A DNA stretch of 64,000 nt from Hyphomicrobiaceae bacterium (GTDB lineage Bacteria; Pseudomonadota; Alphaproteobacteria; Rhizobiales; Hyphomicrobiaceae), in contig JALHMB010000002.1 in the NCBI GenBank assembly GCA_022844275.1, positions 682,001 to 746,000 on the forward strand, read 5' to 3'. Below the pieces are notes generated by a model. It worked only from the letters and a program-made list of their open reading frames with translations. It did no database searches and was not told where the DNA came from. Every line of letters begins with the position of its first letter. Within the stretch, counting starts at the first letter, position 1. The position numbers and the translations under genes were made by a program. Of this stretch, positions 19,328 through 29,066 are shown piece by piece.

Positions 19328-21586
19328 TCAGCGGAACAGGTAGATCGGGCTCGACCACGCGCGGTGGCCGTCCTCCTCAGTCACGCGGACCAGGAGACGT
19401 GTGTCGCGTCCTTTCGCGACGGCGATGCGGCGACTAAGGCGGAGGCGCGTCTCGCTCATCCGCTCAGGTAGGCGCGCGAGTGTCACCTCGCGCCCAAGCC
19501 CGCCACCGGGAAAGATATCGGCCTCCACGCCGAGTTTTCCGATATCGCAGGCGCCGCGGCAATGCTTCGTCTCGAATCTGATGGCGCCGGCATTTGCTTC
19601 CTCGAGCCATAGATCGATGCCGCCGAAGTTGCCGGTGGTGACCGCTTTCCATGAAAGGCTTGCCGCCGTCTGATCGCGGATGCCGCGGTCGAGGTTCCAG
19701 TTGTTGAACATGCGCGCCTCGGCAATGGCATTGTCGCTGACGGTAAGGCTGCCGTCCCAGACGGTTGTCCGCGCACGGCCGCGATACTCGGCGCCCGCAT
19801 AGGTCAGGCGCGCCCGACGGCCGAGATCCGCCGGCCCGTACGTGCGGACAGTTTCGATGAGGTTCGGGCCGTCGAAGATATCGAGACGCTCGATCGGCGC
19901 CGAAGCAACGACCTCGATATGCAACTCGATGTCCTCATCGGCAATGCGCGCGATGTCGCCCATGATGGCGCGGCGCGTCGTCTCGGTCGTGGCGTTCTCG
20001 AAGACTGCGGGATCGCGGACGAAGAGCGTCGCATCGCTCTTTGTTGTGGCTTCGACCGAGAGCAGCATTCGATTGCCGGTCGTACCGTAGTGATGGCGTC
20101 GGCGCATGGCCTCGAAGATCGCGTCGCGATCGAGGCGCGGTGCGAGATAGCAGGTGAGGCCACCTTGTGCGCCGAAGAACGACGCGCCAGGATACGAGGC
20201 GCCAGGCCGCCCCTTGTGGCCGTCCGAATTGCACACAACTCCGACGCGATAGTTCTTGGCGAAGGCATCGTGCAGGATCCACTCGAACGTACCCCAGTCG
20301 GAGTGCACCTCGACGGCCGTCTCCAGCTTACCGTCATGTGCGTAGGTGATGTCGGCATAGCGGCCGCCGACATGAGCCATGACCACGCACTCCTTGCCCG
20401 CGAGCTTCTCGAATAGGGCGCCTGCCTCGTGCGCGTCGGCAGCCTCGTCGGCCATGTCGCCGCCTTCGGTGATCTGCGCGTGGCTCGATCGGTGGATGCT
20501 CTCGCCCTCGCGGCGGTACATGACATTGCGATCGCCGCCGACGGCTGTATTGGCGCTCCACTCGTAGCCCGGAATGCAGACGAAGCGGCCCGGCTCGTCG
20601 AATTCGGCGGTCGCGACGTTAAGGTCGCGCCAGAAGGCGCCGGTGATCTGAAAGTCATTGCCCTGGTGGCTCATGATATCGATGAGTGCGCGGTCGCGGC
20701 CGAACGCGAAGTACTCCCTCGCCGAGTTCGTGCCGAGCGTCTCGTCGGACTGGCCGTGCGTGTCGGCCCAGAAGTGGACAGTCGGCGCATCGCTCGCCGT
20801 GATCCGCAGCGGATTGCTGCACGCAAGTAGGGCACCGTTCTCGTCCAGCACATCAACGGTGAGATCGCCGGGTTCGAGCACGGCGAGGCCTTCGAGCGTT
20901 GCGCCAAATTGGCCGCTCTTCAACTCGACAGTCTGAGGCAGTCCGGCGATTGGCCGGCTCGAAACGAGGCGAACTGCCCGCGCCGCCCGATCCGATGGAT
21001 TGCCCCAGGCATCGTCGATCTTGATGCCGAAGCGGAAAGGCGCGCCGGCGCGCACCAGGGTCGGCAGCAGCGCCTGCCAGGTGATGCCCGGGCCCGGTCC
21101 AATCTCGATAGTGGGGCTTACGGGAAGCGCGACGTAGTCGTAGGTCGCGATCGCGTCGACGAGAACGTGGAACTCGAAGATTTTCTCGCAATAGGTCTGT
21201 AGGCGCACGCCCGGTGATCCAAAGCGCTGGTCGCCGAAGCGCACGGTGATCGTGTCGCCGGGTTTCAGGAAATGCTTCATCACGCCGATGTAGAGCGAGC
21301 GGCTCCAAGGGCGGATATTGCGCTTGAACTCCCAGCGCGCTTCGAGCGTGGCGCCGTTCGAGGCTTCGAGTGTGGTGTAGCCGGGCGCCTTCGGGTCGTC
21401 GAACTGCACGGGTCCGAGATCCGTCGCGAAGCGGAAGGCGATCTTCAGGCTGCCTGTGTCGTCGATGCCGAATGCGCCTGCCGTGTAGACCAGAGTGAAG
21501 GACTGCCAGGAACCTGCCTCGAACCTTCCGGATGGAGACAACGTAGCGCTGCCCATAAGCTCGGGGCGAAAGGTAGAATAGGGCAT
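19328..21586 (-). CDS. DUF3604 domain-containing protein
   Basis: HFWADTHGQSDETLGTNSAREYFAFGRDRALIDIMSHQGNDFQIT...IPGYEWSANTAVGGDRNVMYRREG; start trimmed to ATG at 21586. Confidence 0.8.
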   Translation of the reverse strand: MPYSTFRPELMGSATLSPSGRFEAGSWQSFTLVYTAGAFGIDDTGSLKIAFRFATDLGPVQFDDPKAPGYTTLEASNGATLEARWEFKRNIRPWSRSLYIGVMKHFLKPGDTITVRFGDQRFGSPGVRLQTYCEKIFEFHVLVDAIATYDYVALPVSPTIEIGPGPGITWQALLPTLVRAGAPFRFGIKIDDAWGNPSDRAARAVRLVSSRPIAGLPQTVELKSGQFGATLEGLAVLEPGDLTVDVLDENGALLACSNPLRITASDAPTVHFWADTHGQSDETLGTNSAREYFAFGRDRALIDIMSHQGNDFQITGAFWRDLNVATAEFDEPGRFVCIPGYEWSANTAVGGDRNVMYRREGESIHRSSHAQITEGGDMADEAADAHEAGALFEKLAGKECVVMAHVGGRYADITYAHDGKLETAVEVHSDWGTFEWILHDAFAKNYRVGVVCNSDGHKGRPGASYPGASFFGAQGGLTCYLAPRLDRDAIFEAMRRRHHYGTTGNRMLLSVEATTKSDATLFVRDPAVFENATTETTRRAIMGDIARIADEDIELHIEVVASAPIERLDIFDGPNLIETVRTYGPADLGRRARLTYAGAEYRGRARTTVWDGSLTVSDNAIAEARMFNNWNLDRGIRDQTAASLSWKAVTTGNFGGIDLWLEEANAGAIRFETKHCRGACDIGKLGVEADIFPGGGLGREVTLARLPERMSETRLRLSRRIAVAKGRDTRLLVRVTEEDGHRAWSSPIYLFR

Positions 21587-21629
21587 GCGGAATTCCTGCT
21601 GGCGTCGAGTGGCGGGCCGTGTTGCCGGC

Positions 21630-22010
21630 TCAGAAGAACGCGATGATGCAGTAGAGCGAGGTGATCCCGAGGACCGAGAGCGTCCCGATCGTCCCGAACA
21701 TCCTGAACGCCAAGATCTCGTTCGGTTGGCTGATGCCGTAGGCGTGCGCAATACGCGCTGCGAGCAGGATCAGCCCGAGGATATGGATGAACAGCGTGCC
21801 GAGGCCGAGGTGTTCGCTGAGGGCGAGCAGCAGCACCGTCAGCGGCACGAATTCGGCAAAGTTTCCGTGCGCGCGAATACGCCGACGGAGAAACTCATCG
21901 CCGCCATCCCCAATCGAAGCCCTCACACTACGCCGCGCCATTGAAACGCTCATGGAGAGCGCGATCAGGATGAGGCCGAGTAGTCCCGCATAGAGTGCCG
22001 CTGTGCGCAT
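21630..22010 (-). CDS. MAPEG family membrane protein
   Basis: RIRAHGNFAEFVPLTVLLLALSEHLG...GLILLAARIAHAYGI. Confidence 0.9.
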   Translation of the reverse strand: MRTAALYAGLLGLILIALSMSVSMARRSVRASIGDGGDEFLRRRIRAHGNFAEFVPLTVLLLALSEHLGLGTLFIHILGLILLAARIAHAYGISQPNEILAFRMFGTIGTLSVLGITSLYCIIAFF

Positions 22011-22057
22011 GTCTTCCCCTGTACTGCAGTGATGGCGTCTGGTGATGCAACTTGAGC

Positions 22058-22837
22058 TCAGCGAGTCAGGCCCATCTCGGTAAGCGGAACGATCTCGACG
22101 CCAGCATTCTCGAGTGTGTCTCGAACGCCGCGGGCCACCACGACGCCTGTTGCCTCGTCTCCGTGGACGCAGAGCGTGTCGATATTCGCCTTGATCACCT
22201 TGCCATTGATGGAGACGACCTCGCCCTCCTGGACGAAGCGCAGGGCCTGGGTAGCTGCTTTCGCCGGATCCTTGAGAACGGTGCCCGGCAGCGAGCGTGA
22301 CGCGAGCATGCCGTCATCGGCATAGACGCGGTCGCAGAAGCCTTCGAGGGCGATGGGCAATTCGAGTTTCCGCGCTGCCTTCTCGAGCTCGGAGCCGAAA
22401 AGCACGACGTAGATCATGTCCGGGTCGATCGTCTTGATGGCGCGCCCTATGGCCATGGCGTAGTCCGCTTCCACGCTCGCCATGTTGCTCAATGCGCCGT
22501 GCGTCTTGAGGTGCGTGACCTTGAGCCCGCCGTAGGCTGCAATGCCCTGCAGGGCGCCGATCTGGTAGGCGACGAGGTATTCGAGCTCGGTCGGCGACAT
22601 GCGGATCTGGCGACGGCCGAAGCCCCAGAGATCGTTGAAGCCCGGATGTGCGCCGATGCTCACGCCCTTGTCGCGGGCCAGCATGACGAGGCGGTGCATG
22701 GTGTTGGCGTCGCCTGCGTGCAGGCCACATGCGACGTTCGCCGACTTGACGATGTCCATCATCGCGGCATCGTTGCCGATGTCGTAGGCGCCCCAACCTT
22801 CGGCAATGTCCGCATTGAGGTTGACTTTGGTGGCCAT
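22058..22837 (-). CDS. pxpA: LamB/YcsF family protein, 5-oxoprolinase subunit A
   Basis: VNLNADIAEGWGAYDIGNDAAMMDIVKSANVACGLHAGDANTM. Confidence 0.93.
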   Translation of the reverse strand: MATKVNLNADIAEGWGAYDIGNDAAMMDIVKSANVACGLHAGDANTMHRLVMLARDKGVSIGAHPGFNDLWGFGRRQIRMSPTELEYLVAYQIGALQGIAAYGGLKVTHLKTHGALSNMASVEADYAMAIGRAIKTIDPDMIYVVLFGSELEKAARKLELPIALEGFCDRVYADDGMLASRSLPGTVLKDPAKAATQALRFVQEGEVVSINGKVIKANIDTLCVHGDEATGVVVARGVRDTLENAGVEIVPLTEMGLTR

Positions 22838-23007
22838 TGTTCGCTTCCTCAAGGACTTCGGGGAATCGGGGCGCAGGACCGGGCGACGCGAGATCTTGCG
22901 GGGAGTTGGATTGGTAGCAGCGACGGGCTGGCCCGCCAAGCATCCATGGCGACATGGGAGCCATGGAGAGTGATGGCGCCTCCACGGATGCTGAGAAAGA
23001 GTTGGTG

Positions 23008-23754
23008 ATGTCAAAGTCAGGGCTTGCGGTCGCGCCGCGCTTCCTGCCGAGCGGCGATACCGCGCTCGTCGTGGAATTTGGTGACCGCTTGGACCGCCAC
23101 ATCTCGGCGCTGGTGCTCAATCTGCGCCGCCGCGTGCAGGAGGCGAATATCGCCGGCATCAGCGAGGCCGTGCCGACCTTCCGGTCTCTGATGGTGCACT
23201 ACGACCCGCTGGTCGTGCGCGCGCGCGAGCTCGAAGCGCGCCTGATGCCCCTCATCGATGGCCTCGAGGCCGAGGCGCTTGTCGGCCAGCGCTGGCTCTT
23301 CCCGACCTGCTATGAGGGCGACGATTACGCGCCCGATCTCGCCGATGTCGCGTCGGCGGCCGGTCTCAGCACGGCAGAGGTCGTCGCCATGCACGCCTCG
23401 GTCGAGCATCTCGTCTATGTGATCGGATTTCTGCCGGGACAGGCCTACATGGGCGATCTCCCGAGCGCGCTCAATCTGCCGCGGCGCACGAGCCCGCGCA
23501 TCAAAGTGACGGCCGGCTCCGTCGCCATCGCCATCGGCCAGACCACTGTCTACACCTTCGACAGTCCCGGAGGCTGGCACATCATCGGCCGCTCGGCCGT
23601 GCCTCTGTTCGTGCCGGACCGCGACCAACCCGCGCTTCTCTCGCCGGGCGATACCGTGCGCTTTGTCGCCGTCGGCCGTGCGGTCTATGACGACATGATT
23701 GCCGCCAGCGCCGAAGGGGCTTTCGACATCGACACGCTCAGGGCTCCGGAATGA
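23008..23754 (+). CDS. pxpB: 5-oxoprolinase subunit B (KipI/allophanate hydrolase subunit 1 family)
   Basis: FLPSGDTALVVEFGD...GFLPGQAYMGDLPSALNLPRRTSPRIKVTAGSVAIAIGQTTVYTFDSPGGWHIIGRS. Confidence 0.93.
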   Translation: MSKSGLAVAPRFLPSGDTALVVEFGDRLDRHISALVLNLRRRVQEANIAGISEAVPTFRSLMVHYDPLVVRARELEARLMPLIDGLEAEALVGQRWLFPTCYEGDDYAPDLADVASAAGLSTAEVVAMHASVEHLVYVIGFLPGQAYMGDLPSALNLPRRTSPRIKVTAGSVAIAIGQTTVYTFDSPGGWHIIGRSAVPLFVPDRDQPALLSPGDTVRFVAVGRAVYDDMIAASAEGAFDIDTLRAPE

Positions 23755-24791
23755 GCGCGTATCTGCGTGTTATCGCTGCCGGTCTCGGCACGTCGGTCCA
23801 GGATGCGGGCCGCTTCGGCTATCAACGCTTCGGCGTGCCGACGGCCGGCGTGCTCGATCGCGTCGCCATGGCGGCGGCCAACACGATCGTCGGCAATGCC
23901 CCGGATACGGCCGTCCTCGAAATGCTGTACCTCGGCGCGACACTCGAGATCGCGGCGGAGAGCGTCCGCGTCGCGTGTGTCGGCCTCGGTGCGAGCCTCG
24001 CGGTGACGGAAGAAGGTACCACGCGGAATATTGCAGGCGCGGAGAGCGTTCGCCTCCAGCGAGGCGCCCGCGTGCGCGTGCTTGTCGGCCGCAGTGCCCT
24101 GTCCTGTGTGCTCGCCATCGAGGGTGGCATTGCGCTTCCTGCCGTCATGGGCAGCTTGTCGACGTTTGTCCGCGCCCATATCGGCGGTGTGGAGGGGAGG
24201 GCCCTTGCCGACGGCGATCTTCTGCCGCTTGCGCGCGAAGACACCGATCCGCGCGACGAATTGAGACTCTCGGGCCTCGATCTTGCCGTACCTGAGCGCT
24301 TCCGCCTCGTGCTCGGACCGCAGGACGACTATTTCACAGCCGAAGCCATCGAGACGTTCCTCTCAGGAACTTACGAAGTCACAAGCGCCGCCGATCGCAT
24401 GGGGATGCGGCTCACAGGAACGCCGCTCGCACACGCCAAAGGTTTCAACATCGTCTCTGACGGTATTGCCTCCGGCTCGATCCAGGTCCCGGGCGATGGC
24501 CAGCCCATCATTCTTCTCGCCGACCGACAGACCACCGGCGGCTATCCGAAGATCGCCACGATCGCCAGCGTCGATCTGCCGGCCCTTGGCCGCGTCGGCC
24601 CCGGCGCCAAGCTGCGCTTCGAGGCCGTCAGCATCGACGTCGCGGAGGATCTGAGACGTGCTCAGGACCGCATCGAGGCTGGCTGGCGCGACGCGCTCGA
24701 GCTTGCGACGGCGGGCAAGGGACTTCGCGAGGCCTCGCTCTACGATGCGAACCTCATCAGCGGCGTCGCGGATGCCTGGATGGGCGATTAG
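23751..24791 (+). CDS. pxpC: 5-oxoprolinase subunit C (biotin-dependent carboxyltransferase-like, KipA family)
   Basis: GLGTSVQDAGRFGYQRFGVPTAGVLDRVAMAAAN; ATGA overlap with pxpB. Confidence 0.93.
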   Translation: MSAYLRVIAAGLGTSVQDAGRFGYQRFGVPTAGVLDRVAMAAANTIVGNAPDTAVLEMLYLGATLEIAAESVRVACVGLGASLAVTEEGTTRNIAGAESVRLQRGARVRVLVGRSALSCVLAIEGGIALPAVMGSLSTFVRAHIGGVEGRALADGDLLPLAREDTDPRDELRLSGLDLAVPERFRLVLGPQDDYFTAEAIETFLSGTYEVTSAADRMGMRLTGTPLAHAKGFNIVSDGIASGSIQVPGDGQPIILLADRQTTGGYPKIATIASVDLPALGRVGPGAKLRFEAVSIDVAEDLRRAQDRIEAGWRDALELATAGKGLREASLYDANLISGVADAWMGD

Positions 24792-24946
24792 CCCAAAAGA
24801 GCCATCAGCAGCAGCACGACGAAAACAATGCCCAGCACCATGCCGACCGGACCGGTCCAGGCCGTGCGCGTCTGTTCTCTATACGGCGGCGCGGTAGTGT
24901 CCACCGGGCGGTCGGTCACTGGACGGTCGTAGTCACTACTGGCCAT
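24788..24946 (-). CDS. Small single-TM hypothetical protein
   Basis: MASSDYDRPVTDRP...WTGPVGMVLGIVFVVLLLMALLG; start codon after aggaggactt-like SD. Confidence 0.65.
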   Translation of the reverse strand: MASSDYDRPVTDRPVDTTAPPYREQTRTAWTGPVGMVLGIVFVVLLLMALLG

Positions 24947-24997
24947 GGGGAAGTCCTCCTGGCTTGTCACTTGGTGACACAACCCGGGGCATCCCGC

Positions 24998-25975
24998 TTA
25001 TGTTCCCTCGAGCAGGCGCTTTGCAGCCTCATCGAGGCTGAGCCGGCCTTCCATGAGATCGTCCGCGAGCGGCCCCAGGCGGTCAATCTCGCCGGAACGC
25101 ACGCGACGCGCCAGCATCTCCGCGGCGGCGCGAGCAATGAGCGTCCGGGCGCGGCGCCGGCGTCGGATTTCCGGCGGGACCTCCAAGGCCGCTTCGGCGA
25201 GAGGGGATGCGATGTCCCAGAGCGCCTTGATGCCGTCGCCCGTCGTCGCGGTGCACTTGAGGACAGGTACGCGCGACGAGCGGATCGCGGCCACGCTCTT
25301 GAGTTGGGCGAGCGTTGCGTCGGCATCGGGCCGGTCACCCTTGTTGACGACCAGGATGTCGGCAATTTCGAGCAGACCCGACTTCATGGCCTGGATGTCG
25401 TCGCCCAGGCCGGGCGCGTTGACGACGATGCGGACGTCGGCGACCTCGGCAATGTCGATCTCGCTCTGGCCGGTGCCGACCGTCTCGATCAAGATGACGT
25501 CGAAGCCCGCGGCATCGAGCGCATCCACAACCCGGACCGCCGCGGGTGAGAGGCCGCCGAGCGCGCCACGGCTCGCAACCGAGCGAACGAACACGCCGTC
25601 GTCGTCCAGCGCGGCCGTCATGCGCACGCGATCGCCGAGGATGGCGCCGCCCGAGATCGGGCTCGATGGATCGACGGCAATGACGCCGACCGTCACACCG
25701 ATCGAGCGCATGTGAGCGATGAGTGCATTCACGAGCGTCGACTTGCCGGCGCCTGGCGGCCCCGTGATGCCGATGAGCCGAGCCTGGCCGAGGTACGGCT
25801 GCATGGCTTGCATCAGCGCGCCGAGGCGGGCGCTCGGTCGGACGCCGGCCCGTTCGCACTCGGTCGCGACCTCGGCAATGGCGCGACGCTCGCCGGCACG
25901 CATCCGCGCGACGAGGTCGCCCACGTCATCGGGTGAGGCTTGTGTTGCAGGCGCTGCCGGAGCGTCGGTGGTCAT
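24998..25975 (-). CDS. meaB: Methylmalonyl-CoA mutase-associated GTPase MeaB
   Basis: IGITGPPGAGKSTLVNALIAHMRSIGVTVGVIAVDPSSPISGGAILGDRVRM. Confidence 0.96.
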   Translation of the reverse strand: MTTDAPAAPATQASPDDVGDLVARMRAGERRAIAEVATECERAGVRPSARLGALMQAMQPYLGQARLIGITGPPGAGKSTLVNALIAHMRSIGVTVGVIAVDPSSPISGGAILGDRVRMTAALDDDGVFVRSVASRGALGGLSPAAVRVVDALDAAGFDVILIETVGTGQSEIDIAEVADVRIVVNAPGLGDDIQAMKSGLLEIADILVVNKGDRPDADATLAQLKSVAAIRSSRVPVLKCTATTGDGIKALWDIASPLAEAALEVPPEIRRRRRARTLIARAAAEMLARRVRSGEIDRLGPLADDLMEGRLSLDEAAKRLLEGT

Positions 25976-26212
25976 TGAAGAGACATACGGTTGCGGAGGT
26001 CGTCCTGGCAACGCGGGTGGCGCTGCCGGGGTGAATTTGCCCATGTTTGATTGTGGGAGCCGCAGGCTCGACCGGCCAGCGATCTAGGGCCAAATGAGGC
26101 CCATCACGTGGCCTCCTCAGGCTATTATATTCCATAATATATATTATGCGAATGACTTGAGGCTGGAGCTGGACCTGGAAAATCGGATCTAGCTACGGCC
26201 GACCTAGACCTC

Positions 26213-26656
26213 TCAACCGCCCCCGACGCTCAGCTTGTAGGCGCGCCTGATGATGTCCTGGGCGCCCGGCGTCATGCGGTAGCCGTCGACTTCGCTGACC
26301 GGCACGAAGCGCGCGTCACGCACGTCCGTAGCGGCGACCGGATCCCCCTCCTCCGAGCGACCCCAGAACACCGAGAGCACGTAGTGCGCCCTGAGCGTAC
26401 CTTCGCCGTCCCGGAAGATCGCATCGTGGACGTCGACCAGCCCCACGAGCGTTACCGCCAATCCGGTCTCCTCGAAGAGCTCCCGCGCGGCCGCTTCGCG
26501 CGCCTTCTCTCCCGGCTCGATGTGGCCGCCGGGCAGGCTCCACGTACCGGGCAGCGCCCCCTTCCCCCGCTCGACGATCAGCACGCTGGCGCCACGGAAG
26601 ATGATGGCGCTCGCAGCGGGGCGCGGCCACTCCGGTCGCTTGAGGACTTCAGGCAT
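26213..26656 (-). CDS. NUDIX hydrolase
   Basis: Nudix box GGHIEPGEKAREAAARELFEETGL. Confidence 0.95.
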   Translation of the reverse strand: MPEVLKRPEWPRPAASAIIFRGASVLIVERGKGALPGTWSLPGGHIEPGEKAREAAARELFEETGLAVTLVGLVDVHDAIFRDGEGTLRAHYVLSVFWGRSEEGDPVAATDVRDARFVPVSEVDGYRMTPGAQDIIRRAYKLSVGGG

Positions 26657-26667
26657 GGCGGCGGGTC

Positions 26668-27573
26668 TCAGCTTGCGGCGCCACTCGGGAAGTCATAGAG
26701 GCGCGCTGGGTTGTGCGAAAGGATCCGCGCGGTAACCTGCTCATCCTCGGTCCACTCCGGAACTAGGCTCAGCAGACGGCCGTAGTCGATAGGATGGTAC
26801 TCAATCGGCGGCGGCTCGGCGGAAGCAATCCGATTGTGATTGGCGAGATGCGGCCAGTCCGTACCCCAGACCATGCGTTCAGCGTTGAGTGCGATCAGCG
26901 CCCGCGCGAGCGCCGTCACATCGGTATTGTCATAGTAGTCCGGCGAAACGCGATAGGTCCCAGAGAGCTTGACCCAGAAGCGCCCGGTTTCGACGAGCCG
27001 CCCAAGGACCGGGAACTGCGGATGCGCGGCGCCTTTTGTTGCATCCACCTTGGCCATGTGGTCGAGCACGATATCGACGCCGAGCCCCTGCAGGAGCGCG
27101 GCGTTCTCCGCGACCACGTCGAGGTCCGTGTAGATCTGGATGTGCCAGCCGAGCGGACGGATGCGCGCGGCGACCCGCGTCAGCAGCTCCGCAACCGTCG
27201 TCCCGCGCGGCCCGCCTGCACTGATCAGATTGAGGCGGACGCCCCGCGCGCCCTTCCCGTGCATCGCAAGAAGCGCCGTATCGCTCTCCGTGCCATCGAT
27301 GACGGCGACGGCACGCAAGCGGTCCGGATACGCCGCCACGGCATCGAGCGTCCGGCGGTTGTCCGTGCCATAGCCACTGGGTTGCACGATCACGGCGCGG
27401 CCAAGGCCCGTCGCATCGAGTCGCGCGATGAGATCCTCGACGGGTGCCGGCGGCGGCGTGTAGCTGCGCTCACGCGCAAGCGGGTAGCGATCGAAAGGGC
27501 CGAAGACGTGCGTGTGGCAGTCGCAGCCCCCTGCTGGCGGCCTGAAGCTTGCCGGCGTTGGGTCCAGGTACAT
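26668..27573 (-). CDS. Amidohydrolase family protein (PDC lactonase-like)
   Basis: GGCDCHTHVFGPFDRYPLARERSYTPPPAPVEDL...IVLDHMAKVDA...MVWGTDWPH; start trimmed to ATG at 27573. Confidence 0.88.
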   Translation of the reverse strand: MYLDPTPASFRPPAGGCDCHTHVFGPFDRYPLARERSYTPPPAPVEDLIARLDATGLGRAVIVQPSGYGTDNRRTLDAVAAYPDRLRAVAVIDGTESDTALLAMHGKGARGVRLNLISAGGPRGTTVAELLTRVAARIRPLGWHIQIYTDLDVVAENAALLQGLGVDIVLDHMAKVDATKGAAHPQFPVLGRLVETGRFWVKLSGTYRVSPDYYDNTDVTALARALIALNAERMVWGTDWPHLANHNRIASAEPPPIEYHPIDYGRLLSLVPEWTEDEQVTARILSHNPARLYDFPSGAAS

Positions 27574-27625
27574 AAACCGCGCCCTCCCATGGTTTATTGG
27601 GCCGAGCATACACGACGCGGGTGCA

Positions 27626-27662
27626 GTTCGCGCCTCCGGCGCGAGCAAGTCTGCCGCCCCAT
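27626..27662. repeat. Probable remnant of composite palindromic repeat (copy F)
   Basis: gttcgcgcctccggcgcgagcaagtctgccgcccc resembles the head module of copy B. Confidence 0.5.
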
Positions 27663-27875
27663 CCCCCTTGTCGTGCTTAAGGCGGGTCTTATCGACACGG
27701 CGGACACCCCGCCCCGTATTGATTTGGTGCTCCAATCGCAACCTGTCCGCATGGCGGCCGCGGGCACAGCACGACGATCGAAGGCGATAGCACCCCTTCC
27801 CAGCAGCCCGGGGCACTAACAAAATTCCCCGGCTTCTGCTATGTGAGCGCCTCCCAGAGGATCTGAAGCCGTGCC

Positions 27876-29066
27876 ATGCCCGCCGCCCGGAAAGAAACAT
27901 CGACTGCCGCCGTCCGGCCCGAGTGGCGCGATGCCCGCCGCATCGTGGTCAAGATCGGCTCGGCCCTGCTTGTCGATCATGCGACCGGCCTTCTGAGGAC
28001 GGCCTGGCTCAATTCCATCGCCGACGATGTACAGTCGCTCGCCGCCGAGGGGCGTGAGATCATCCTCGTCTCGTCAGGAGCCATTGCCCTCGGCCGGCAC
28101 GTGCTCAAGTTACCGCGGGGACCGCTGGCGCTGGAGCACTCGCAGGCAGCGGCCTCCGTCGGCCAGATCAGTCTTTCGAGCGCCTATCAGGACGCCTTCA
28201 AGACCCGTAACCTGATCGCGGCACAGATCCTGCTCACGCTCCAGGATACAGAGGAACGCCGCCGCTATCTCAATGCGCGCCAGACCATGGCGACACTGCT
28301 CGCGCGCGGTGCTGTTCCCGTCGTCAATGAGAACGATACGGTCGCGACGGCGGAGATCCGCTACGGCGACAACGACCGTCTCTCCGCACGCGTCGCCTCC
28401 ATGATGAGCGCCAATTGTCTCGTGCTGCTCTCGGACATCGACGGGCTCTATACCGCGCCGCCCGCGAAGGACCCCAAGGCAAAGCGCCTCGATGTCGTGC
28501 ACGAGATCACGCACGAGATCCTGGCGATGGCCGGCGATGCCGGAACCGAGCTCTCCAAGGGCGGCATGGTGACGAAGCTCGAAGCCGCCCGCATTGCCAT
28601 GGGTTCGGGCACCGACATGGTGATCACCGAAGGCGGCGGGCTCAATCCCCTGCGCCGGCTTGCCGAAGGCGCGCCTTGCACGTGGTTCCTCGCGCCATCC
28701 GATCCGGTCGCGGCGCGCAAGCGCTGGATTGCCGGCAATCTCGAACCGCGTGGGGCGATCGTCGTCGATGCCGGTGCGGAGAAAGCGCTGGGACAAGGCA
28801 AGAGTCTGCTCCCCGCCGGCGTGGTCCGCGTCGAGGGCACATTCGACCGCGGCGACGCCGTGACGATCCGCGCACTCGATGGTCGTGATCTGGGGCGCGG
28901 CCTCATTGCCTATCCTCATGACCAGGCTGCGGCTATCCTGGGCAAGCGGTCGAGCGAGATCGCGGCGATCCTCGGTCACGCCGGACGCACCGAGCTCATT
29001 CACCGCGACGACATGGCCCTGAGCAAGGCCCTGTCCAAGGCAGGGCCTGAGAAGGAGCGGACATGA
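27876..29066 (+). CDS. proB: Glutamate 5-kinase
   Basis: [14 protein letters not shown]...[16 protein letters not shown]...[27 protein letters not shown]-terminal PUA-like domain. Confidence 0.97.
   Translation: MPAARKETSTAAVRPEWRDARRIVVKIGSALLVDHATGLLRTAWLNSIADDVQSLAAEGREIILVSSGAIALGRHVLKLPRGPLALEHSQAAASVGQISLSSAYQDAFKTRNLIAAQILLTLQDTEERRRYLNARQTMATLLARGAVPVVNENDTVATAEIRYGDNDRLSARVASMMSANCLVLLSDIDGLYTAPPAKDPKAKRLDVVHEITHEILAMAGDAGTELSKGGMVTKLEAARIAMGSGTDMVITEGGGLNPLRRLAEGAPCTWFLAPSDPVAARKRWIAGNLEPRGAIVVDAGAEKALGQGKSLLPAGVVRVEGTFDRGDAVTIRALDGRDLGRGLIAYPHDQAAAILGKRSSEIAAILGHAGRTELIHRDDMALSKALSKAGPEKERT

Noticed and set aside
18129-19358. 409-aa minus-strand ORF
   Set aside because: Antisense shadow of the hybrid kinase, which has clear HK/REC motifs on the plus strand.
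26794-27819. 341-aa plus-strand ORF
   Set aside because: Antisense to the amidohydrolase and running through repeat remnant F (SRLRREQVCRP signature).
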